In this document: piece after piece, positions 56,224 to 64,000 of the stretch
How positions within the stretch are numbered: the stretch's first letter is position 1
Layout: each line of letters starts with the position of its first letter
Source: Vandiemenella viatica
Lineage: Eukaryota; Arthropoda; Insecta; Orthoptera; Morabidae
Direction of reading: 5' to 3'
DNA: 64,000 nucleotides
Assembly: GCA_031002005.1 (NCBI GenBank)
Contig: JARYHS010011408.1
Coordinates: 223,799,473-223,863,472 of the forward strand
Made by a program: the position numbers and the translations under genes
The notes under the pieces: model-generated
The model's input: the letters and a program-made list of their open reading frames with translations, nothing else
Told to the model about the DNA's origin: nothing
Databases searched by the model: none

Positions 56224-56705
56224 CGTCCTGCCATTCAGATTTCGGTTTTCGATAGTTTCGCTGAATCCTTACGAATGCCTGACAGAACTAATTAGATTGG
56301 GCTGGAAGTCTCAGGTATATAGACGACGCACGTTTGAACTTACCGGTAAACATGCGTGCACCCACTTCCACTTACAGGTGCGACGAAATACTCCGTCCAC
56401 CAACCTACTTGAGTCACAATAACAGGAAAGATAAGATTAGGGAAATAAGGTGCCGCACTGATGATTAAATGGATTTTCTTCCATAGTACCATTTGGGATT
56501 GGAATGCACAGCGAAGATATTAGTTTCGGTGATGAGCATACACTGCCACCCACAATTTTATGAATTGCAGAGTATAAATGTAGATGTAGATCACTGCAGG
56601 CGAGTACCACGACGGTTCCTTCAGAAAGGCCGGGCCAAACTCCTTCCAGTTCCTCTTACCACTAATTACCTCGAGACGAGATTTAAAGTCCGGAGAAAAA
56701 AGAAA
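56224..56705 (+). repeat. SINE family 1 remnant split by other repeat DNA
   Basis: The left piece CATTCAGATTTCGGTTTTCG ... TTACGAATGCCTGACAG (56234-56285) and right piece GACGGTTCCTTCAGAAAGGC ... TACCTCGAGACG (56613-56680) are the two halves of the SINE. The roughly 300 bp between resembles the stretch at about 52150-52320 in the right palindrome arm (AAATAAGGTG.CG.ACTGATG shared), so a second repeat seems inserted. Confidence 0.5.
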
Positions 56706-57477
56706 AACTGACGAGTAAGTGTTGATCCAACCTGAGAAAATTAGGTCATTTTATGACGTAGGTTCCTTGTGTGGGCACTAAGAGAAAGTGTGAAGTCGTC
56801 TGCTGGTTGTGTTAATTATTTCTACCAGTTAATTGGGTCATGTACAAAGAAATAACGCCTTTAATCGCAAGACAGAAATCTTGATACCGCGACTCCACAA
56901 TGCATCTACTGACTGAAGACTGGAGTATGTTCTCTGTTTTTTCTACAACACTTTGAAGTGATCCCTATGCGAGAGAAGTGACTTCTTGATCCTACAGTTA
57001 TGGTCATCAAAATTAAATGTAGATTTAATATTATTATGACTCATAATTCATATGATATATTTGATGACTGGATAGGAGCAATGAGAATTAGGTCATGAAA
57101 AGAAACATCAAACTAACATCAAACAATTTTCTCTATATAAAAGTTACAGCACAAATCATTGGTGGTACAGGCTCAGATTCGAGCATGACTGTAATTATCA
57201 GGGTGTTTAACTGGGTTCAACGTCTTTGCAAGAGACTTTAATTTTTACTAATGCGTTATAGATGTGTCGAGCGAACCAGGTCAGTGAGTGACCCTCGCCA
57301 CAGGAGGTCACGATGTCTGCTCTGCGTAGGCGAGGCGCCGAAATAGCTTGACTTTACTTGCCGGCGGGCCAGACGAGAATATTTCTCATCGGCCCGTCAT
57401 AATTGAAGAAACTGCGGTTGTCCTCTTCTCAAGGCATCGTACACAGTCCGGCCATCGTAGCTGGGGGCGCGCAGCAT
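56706..57477. other. Unassigned sequence
   Basis: No recognised element; GC-richer near 57270-57475 without a usable frame. Confidence 0.4.
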
Positions 57478-58227
57478 GCTCTCCTCGTGAAAATTAAATA
57501 CAGCAGTTTATTATAACATTGTTAACATACTTCGTCATTCGCTAAACACCAACTCTTGCGATCACTGCATATATTATCTTTGTTTGGATCGTCCGAATAC
57601 GTGAGCATCCAACGATGCTCGCCAAAGAAGTCCCGACGGGAGTCGGAAGTTTCTCGTCGTCACACATGTGGACCCCGGCATGGAACATCCGAGACACATG
57701 CATTAGCAACGTGGATCGGAAAGTTCATTCAAACATAAAACAGCGCGAAGCCTTCGGCGCTCCTAATTGGCGGAAGGAGGTGTTCTGGAGTACTAGCTCC
57801 ACTTGCCGAAGGTCGCCGATTCGATTCCGGCCGAGGGAATGGGGGTTTAAGTGTTGAACGTGAGTCTGCTTGTCGTGTCCGTCCTGTGGTGTGTCTAGAA
57901 TTACTTTGAAGATAATATATACAATTGAGAAACTGAAAACACTGGATGAAACTCATACTTGAGCTGCTGTATGGCTAAGAGAAGTCAAATGCTATTAAAA
58001 AAAAGGGGGGGGGGAAGCGTGTTGCGGACGGAAGTCTGTTACACACGAAATCTTCCTCGCATCTCTTAAGCCTGTGACTATAATGGCGTCCCATACAAAT
58101 GTGCTGACGGCTACTCAGGTTCTCCTCATGGAAAATAAATACAGCAGTTTATAATATTGTTAACAAACGTCATCATTCGCTAAACCCCCAACTCTTGCGA
58201 TCGCTGCATACATCATCTTTCTTTGGA
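57478..58227. repeat. ~110-bp direct repeat flanking ~530 bp
   Basis: 57478-57588 and 58115-58227 share TCTCCTC.TG.AAATTAAATA-type text, CATTCGCTAAAC, CCAACTCTTGCGATC and TGCATA.AT.ATCTTT. They are similar but not identical. Between them lies a family 2 SINE-like piece (57752-57870). The size is short for LTRs and no coding sequence lies between, so this looks like an old segmental duplication. Confidence 0.6.
57752..57870 (+). repeat. SINE family 2 copy
   Basis: GAAGGTCGCCGATTCGATTC is the B-box side, then GGGGTTTAAGTGTTGAACG and TGTCGTGTCCGTCCTG, as in the copies at 40.4 and 44.6 kb. Confidence 0.6.
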
Positions 58228-58670
58228 AATGCTCAAGACATTGGTTTATTGGTCTGCTTTTGAGCTAACGATGTTAAGTCGCACCGGCAACCACCAATAA
58301 CGTCCTAAAGTGCCTTTGAAACGTCGCTCTACTGAAAGCGAGCTTCATTTATTGGAGATAATGAACCTCGTGTCCCGATTATGGATTGCAATTCAGCAAT
58401 GCGTGACCTTGCTTCTCCGTCGTCACTTGTTGTCCCGACTCGGTCTCTACCGTTTGTATTGTCCCGTTTCCCAGAACCCTCGAAGTTGATATTTGACTCG
58501 CAGCAACAAATGCGCGCTTATGTAGTTCTTCGTGATTCGCAAGTACAGAGATTCACTTTTAGATTTTATAAAATCTCCCGTTTGTTTATGTCGTAGGGTT
58601 AATATAATTTGAGTTATGTCGTTCTATTGAAAAATTAACTTCCAGATCATACACAAACACACACAAATGC

Positions 58671-58688
58671 ACACACACACACACACAC
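58671..58688. repeat. Short (CA)n run
   Basis: About nine CA units, preceded by imperfect CACA text from 58650. Confidence 0.8.
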
Positions 58689-58739
58689 AAATTGTACAAT
58701 TAGAATTATTTCTGAGGAGGAAGTAGAAATAATACAAAA

Positions 58740-59510
58740 AGAAGCTACTTCAAAAAGGAAGAATCAATGGAATAAATGGTTTCCAAAATGGTTTTTAAAA
58801 ACGTTTCTACCATAAATTGTTTTTTGTACTTCATCAGATTTGAGATATTTGTTTTCAAAAAGTGGATTTCAAATTCTTAACGCTATTAAACTTCAAAATC
58901 TTTGGTCAAAAATTTTTCAAATACCGTAACCGTTGACTTGATCATTCAGTTCGAAAATCTCAAGAAACAATGTCAAAGATTTTCGTTGAGTTTTGATGAG
59001 TGTACATCCCAAAAAAATCATTTTTATGTTAATCGCAAAAAAACGTATTTTAATCCTGGCTTGCTTATAATACGCGGTTTGTACAGTTTAGTCAAAGAAC
59101 GGCTGACAAGCTTTGGTGTTGATCTTGAAATTGATGTTATCGGCATAAAACTTGGGAGAACAAGCGTCATGATAAATGTTTGTAAGTTTCTTCCTTGGAA
59201 CCTGCAACTGTGCTTTTCACAAAGCACACAATTGGGTTGTCGAAGTTATTATACAAAAAAAACTTTAAAGAGAAATTAAACGCACAGAAACAACTTTGAC
59301 TGACTTTGACGTAGACGTGAAGACCTAGATGGGGCAATGGAATCACAGAGGCTGACCGAAACATTGGATCTTTCAGCTACTGAAGTGATTCCCAGATATA
59401 ATGATGTCAAAAAAGTTTGAAAAGTTGTTAAGCTTTTCAAAAAGTATTTTATTTATGATAATTTCAATCGAACCATTAAACGAAGAATCAAAAAAGGGCA
59501 CTGGTTATAT
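58740..59510 (+). pseudogene. hAT transposase (ZBED type) pseudogene fragment
   Basis: The open run 58902-59279 encodes FENLKKQCQRFSLSFDECTS, then FNPGLLIIRGLYS, VKERLTSFGVDLEIDVIGI, SVMINVCKFLPWNLQLCFSQ and TQLGC. This follows the hAT catalytic-domain pattern RFSLTFDEWTS ... GLVRVKG ... ERLxxFGLxLxxDIVCITTDGASVM ... QLCYAHGIQL. The conserved TTDGA aspartate region and the YAHGIQL histidine are lost. Shifted frames downstream give DVKKV and KVVKLFKK-like text to about 59510. No intact ends found. Dead copy. Confidence 0.8.
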
Positions 59511-62500
59511 ACTGGTATGTAATTCTTTACTAATAAAATGATAGTTTTACTGCTTAGTAGATAGAGAGATTATTTTCCAAACTGATGTGATTTACTGTAG
59601 GGCATATAATGTGATATAAAACTGAATACTTACCTTGATTAGTTACTTAACAATTGGAATCAGAAATAAACAAAAGTGTAAAAGCGTTGGAAGGATAAAA
59701 AAATTTAAATTAATGTTACTTTGCTAACTAAACTATTATTAACTGTTGATTTCTATTATTTAACGTTAAAGTTGATTCATTAACTCAATAAATAGAAGTT
59801 CGTTGTTTAATTTGATAACATTTTAAAAATTGTGCTGGATCTCACGTGATTGACCAATCCCGCAATCCGCGAATGCGGGATTTAAAATACTGCAGGATTG
59901 CAATCACTAGTCCTGATGTCAAGCTAGAGCGGGAAATTTCAGTCATAGGACCGCAGTTCCAGCAGGTATCGTTTTATATACATGCTGAAAGACACTTTTG
60001 GTTTAGCGGCGACTAAATCCGGCTAAAAAGTAATGTTGACACTCACACTACTTGAGAATGTGCTACAACCTGATTTAATTATTTTTCTTAGTACACGTTA
60101 TACTTTGCACGCAATCTTCTCACTAGATATACATAGGCATTATCTAACAATAGCTGATTGTTTCTGATAGCAGAAAATGTGTTCTTTTCCGTTATATAGT
60201 AATTTTGAAAATATAATCTAATAGTACGATGAATAATATAGGAGTGTCATCGACACTTAAAACTTTTATGGAATAGTTACCTGATATTTTTATTCATTTA
60301 CTATATAGAATATCCCACGAACCAATGCATTACATAAAATAATATCAATTTTTAACAAATTTAAATGTAAGTCAAAACTAAATTACGATAGATGTTGATC
60401 TAAGCTTCGTACCCGTCCTTATTTGAATAGTGGAATTTAATATTAGGTAGTTCATTGAACACTAATAAATATAATCATGTTTAGTCAATTATGGATCGTT
60501 TCATCTGTTTCATAAAGGACAATGAGCAAAGTACATAGTTTTTGTTAGTCACTGAGTAATGTTTAAATGTCCAGTCATGGGTAAATATAAATGAAATAAA
60601 GAAATAAAACAACAATGATCTACAATTTATTTCATTCCTCTCATCATTACATATTGACACTTATTTATAGATCTTCTTGTAATGATATTCACATTCATGT
60701 TCAATATAAATATAACAGTTAGTTAACTAAACAAACAAGATTGTGGCAACTGTTTTGGGCACACGGAAAACAAGTCGGAGGCTCAAGAATTCGTTATCAG
60801 CGCAAACTAGTATTTAGATCGACTTCATATTTTTAATTCGATCAATGAACTGGAGTTGATAATTAAATGAATTGGCTGGTTCATTTAACTGGATCGTTAA
60901 GACGGCTCATTTAAATTGTTATTGTGCTCTAATTTTTGTAATAAATATAGAAATAAGATTTTCAGTAGGATCATTTCAGCTATTGACTGAATAAAAATTG
61001 TAGGTACTTTTTTTGTATAGCTGTCTACGCCACAAAAATAGCCCTCAAAGTACCCAGTACTGTTCCAACTACAAAATACACATTTACTGTTATCAAGTTT
61101 AAGAATTATCAGTATTAGGCAGGCAGGAACTCGACGGGAAAAATTGATTCGGTAAAAGGTTCCCAAAGTTTGGGAGCTTCTGTCACGGAGGAATTTCAGA
61201 AATTTTCAGTCCTCTGCAACTAAATCATGTGTTAATGTTGTTAATTGACTCAAAAAATGTCTTTCTTTCTTCCACCTCACTTTTAGTTTCATCATAATAT
61301 CGTGAAATGAAGATTGTGGCGTATTGAAATATTCGTAAAATTTCGTTTCATCATCCATCAGATGCCGTGACACCCAACTCACTGTTACAGAAATCTTCGA
61401 CTACTGATTCCGTGAAACAACCACGTGAACATGTTACAGGATACTGAAGACCGCGTAGGAAGACATCTGGCTCACAAAAACGAACAATGAGCAAATGCGG
61501 ACAGGAGCGAAGGTGAGTCAATACTCAGGCGATTGATAGGCTTCAGGCTGGGATACTACTCACCAATGCTGGCCAAGACAAAAACAAACACGCAAGGATG
61601 GAAATTATCTTTCGAGGTAATACAGTGAAGGCAAAGAATAATTAGCTGTCATAGGATATTACAGGAATTAAATGAAAATAATAAACAGGATGACTCAAAA
61701 GTTTCTAAAAATACATATTATTTAATTGTACCAGAAAATGTGTTACAAACTGAAAACTAATTTCCAAAGAGGATCGCCAATGTTACTAGGTTGTCAGACA
61801 AAATGGTAACAGCCAATACCAAAATTCTAATCAAGTAGTAAACAATCATATGCTAGTTATCCAGGTTCCCAGACCTCTTCTAAGGAATAGAAATCATTGC
61901 TGACCATGGCTTGTTAACAATCTCAGAAAAAATTCGATCAAAGTTACAGTAATATTGACGGAAAAATGCCGAACATAAATAAGCACTTAAATATTCCATA
62001 TATATACCGTATACACAACACAAAGTTTTCAGTAACAATGTAGCCAACATAACCACATGATTCACATTGACCGCGAGTTCCTGTGCGATCTCAGTCACAT
62101 GTTTGTATCTTCATGAATAAGATCACAGCATAAAATGGTTTTGTGTTCATGAATTTTTTTTTTATCGCGGCTGACCTTCTCCTATCAAGATCAGTGAGTG
62201 AAGGGTATATTTCATCTTTCATTTTCAAATTAACTGCAAGGTTTTGTTACACTGTTATCAACCAATCTTACGACCAGCACAAAATCAAGCACTGTTTCAT
62301 ATTAAGAGGTTGCCGATAACAAAGCCGGAGCTTGCAGAAGGCTGATAGTGCAAGATAAAGACAGATTTATTTAACCATGATTTGACTTCGGTGTACCTTA
62401 ACACATGCAAAATACTACAATGACGCAATATTTAAGGAAATACATCGTTTTCATTCACTCTCTCTGACATAAAAACAGCAAAAAATAAAATAAATAAATT

Positions 62501-62554
62501 AGGGTTTTAATAAAGCACTTCTCGATTATGTTTATTTATCTACATTAGAACAAA
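59511..62554. other. Unassigned AT-rich stretch
   Basis: About 3 kb with no supported gene. 59848-59900 has CCCGCAATCCGCGAATGCGGG, a small inverted repeat that may be a hAT end. A minus-strand frame at 61880-62098 (MTEIAQELAVNVNHV) vaguely recalls a mariner helix-turn-helix but is too weak to call. Confidence 0.4.
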
Positions 62555-62840
62555 CTGGTCTGATGTTAGTGGTTAAGACGCCTGACTGTGGAATGAAAGG
62601 TCTCCGGTTCGAAGCCTTATCTCAGAGGGGATTTTCACAGACCGTTAACCAGATCTTCACCTCTGGCACAGCTTGCTGTGTAATGTGAAGTACGCCAGAA
62701 CGCTTCCGTGGTTCGGATTCCACGTTAAACTGTAGGTCCCATGTACCTGGTAGCACTACTGGGTTAGGTTTAGGCGGCTAAGACAGGGGCGGAATGCGTA
62801 CCAATAGAAACCCTGTCACCAGGTCATTACGACCACACGG
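62555..62840 (+). repeat. tRNA-derived SINE family 3, longer copy
   Basis: Head TAGTGGTTAAGACGCCTGAC, B box GGTTCGAAGCC, body GAGGGGATTTTCACAGACCG and TTAACCAGATCTTCACC, then CTTCCGTGGTTCGGATTCCA, which is also found at 16430-16470. The best copy for defining this family. Confidence 0.75.
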
Positions 62841-63329
62841 AATTATTATTAACTCGAATAAATTAAAATCACTTATTAAAAATTAAATAAAAACATTCTG
62901 TAAACAATGAAATTGATTTTGCTGATGACACTCAAATTTTTCTAAACAATTTCATTTCCCCACTATTCGTTCACATATACTGTCCTGACCGAAGAAGTTC
63001 TGATCTCATTTGCTACCCACCAGTGACTTAGGGTACATAGCAAGTAGCTCCCCAATGCAACTTTTCCATGTCAAGCAATGCTGAAATACAGCTGCAAAAT
63101 TAGAATTGCAACACAAACAGAGTATTATTTCCCCTGCAGTTCTAGAAAGAGAAGTTTTCAGTTAATGATTAAATCTTTTATTTAGGCCATTTGTTGCATG
63201 TCTTGTATATGCAGTACTCCTGCAGCTGATATTGTTGAGTGATGTTTGGAGTTAATGGTGAAAAGAAAGAAGTGGGTTAATCATAACTTTCTTTTTCTTA
63301 GAAGTAATTGAGATGATACTGGACAAGGA
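62841..63329. other. Unassigned sequence
   Basis: AT-rich, nothing recognised. Confidence 0.4.
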
Positions 63330-63498
63330 ACGGAAAAAAAATTGGAAATGATATTTAAGAGGAACTTTGCTGGAAATTATCTAAATTTATCTCGGATATA
63401 CCATGGAAGCCCAAACCTGTTACGGCCGACCAGGAATACAACCAAGGTCGTTCTAAAACGAGACTCTAGCTTTACTGCTCACCCACTAAGCTTGGTAT
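63330..63498 (-). repeat. SINE family 1, decayed
   Basis: Reverse complement: CCAAGCTTAGTGGGTGAGCA (head), a worn B box region, GGCCGTAACAGGTTTGGGCT and TCCATGGTATATCCGAGATA. The order fits family 1, with many substitutions. Confidence 0.6.
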
Positions 63499-63739
63499 TT
63501 TATCCACTATTTTTTACGTATTTTAACTGATTTACGAGCACCGTAACTGGACCTACCTGAATTTTAGTAATATGATTCGTAATTGGGCCGTCTTGCGGTT
63601 GATTAGCGACAAAATGTGACATACTGTTCTGAGCGAAGTCTACACTCAACAGTGAGTGCAAACTTCACTTTCCGAAAAAAAAAGAAAAAGGAAAAGAATT
63701 AAACATTATAACATGGCCATTATGCATGTCATAGTTTTT

Positions 63740-63907
63740 TCATAAGCAGCCCTTCTCCACGAACTGCGCGTACCACCTCCGAATGGAATTGTCTGAAGGT
63801 GCATCCTTCTTAAAAAAATTTCGAAAGTGCCGTTGGACAACGGTAACTGACTGACACACGTGAAAATCTAGAGTGTTAAAAGCCTTCTCTATAGCGTTAG
63901 CTGCCAT
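63740..63907 (-). pseudogene. N-terminal fragment of a mariner-like transposase
   Basis: 55 codons from ATG at 63905-63907 to TGA. The peptide contains SVTVVQRHFRNFFKKDAPS, then DNSIRRWYAQFVEKGCL, the VQRHFR..F..DPPS.NSIRRWY..F...G signature of the N-terminal helix-turn-helix (DUF4817) in a large insect transposase group, probably the same group as the elements at 31.7 and 36.5 kb. It stops right after the first helix-turn-helix and no further transposase follows below it, so it is truncated. The rest of the element may extend past the window end. Confidence 0.8.
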
Positions 63908-64000
63908 ATTGCAAACACTGACATCTGGCGGAACAAAACGTAACTACAAGATTAGCGGCTGCTACAAAACAAAACTTTGAGAGTTTGTCTATTCATCCAT

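Noticed and set aside
61880..62098. Possible mariner helix-turn-helix (EIAQELAVNVNHV)
   Set aside because: Similarity is limited to about a dozen residues and no other transposase part follows convincingly.

Overview
This is a piece of a large, repeat-laden insect genome. The evidence is AT-rich DNA, small GC-rich coding exons separated by introns of 0.7 to 9.6 kb, and many animal-type mobile elements (Tc1/mariner, hAT, Helitron-like, CR1-like, jockey-like and RTE-like LINEs, tRNA-derived SINEs). The main SINE family and the Tc1/mariner types are ones I associate with orthopterans and other Polyneoptera; that taxonomic guess is inference. There is no sign of bacterial or viral genome organisation.

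Only one host gene is well supported. It lies on the minus strand between about 31.4 kb and 6.8 kb. Seven internal exons (31238-31415, 30205-30503, 25960-26139, 23966-24086, 20759-21114, 16664-16855, 6825-7042) join with matching splice phases into one 514-codon open frame. The protein is all-helical, leucine/arginine/glutamate rich and spectrin-repeat-like, closest in feel to the Trio/kalirin, puratrophin, SESTD1 or CCDC141 spectrin-repeat arrays. I cannot name the gene. It is open at both ends, so both termini lie outside the recognised exons. One intron appears to use a GC-AG donor.

Region by region: 1-6.8 kb holds a CR1-like LINE, SINE remnants and a deleted Tc1/mariner copy. 7-31 kb is the spectrin-repeat gene, whose introns carry mariner, Tc1, hAT and Helitron-like elements, CR1 and other LINE fragments, SINEs and two hairpins with hammerhead-ribozyme-like cores. 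31.6-40 kb is nested transposons, including a jockey-type LINE inside a mariner-like element with terminal repeats of about 200 bp, and an 831-bp element with TATGACC-rich ends. 40.4-43.1 kb holds SINEs, a foldback repeat, a 1000-N assembly gap and a tandem ribozyme-like repeat. 43.4-54.3 kb is a giant, nearly identical palindrome of about 10.85 kb. 54.3-64 kb holds SINEs, a hAT transposase pseudogene, a 110-bp direct repeat and, at the end, the N-terminal part of another mariner-like transposase.

The most unusual structure is the palindrome at 43411-54263. Two arms of about 5 kb are inverted around a spacer of about 150 bp that is rich in ACCGG-type motifs. The arms differ by a SINE insertion with target duplication, a deletion of about 1.16 kb, an 11-bp indel, microsatellite length and scattered substitutions, which argues against a trivial read-level artefact. 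Its outer ends carry mirrored promoter-like motifs (TGACGTCA, GCCGCCAT, GCGCATGCGC). The second theme is a set of hairpin repeats with hammerhead-like cores (CTGATGA ... GAAA), probably related to Penelope-like or retrozyme retroelements.
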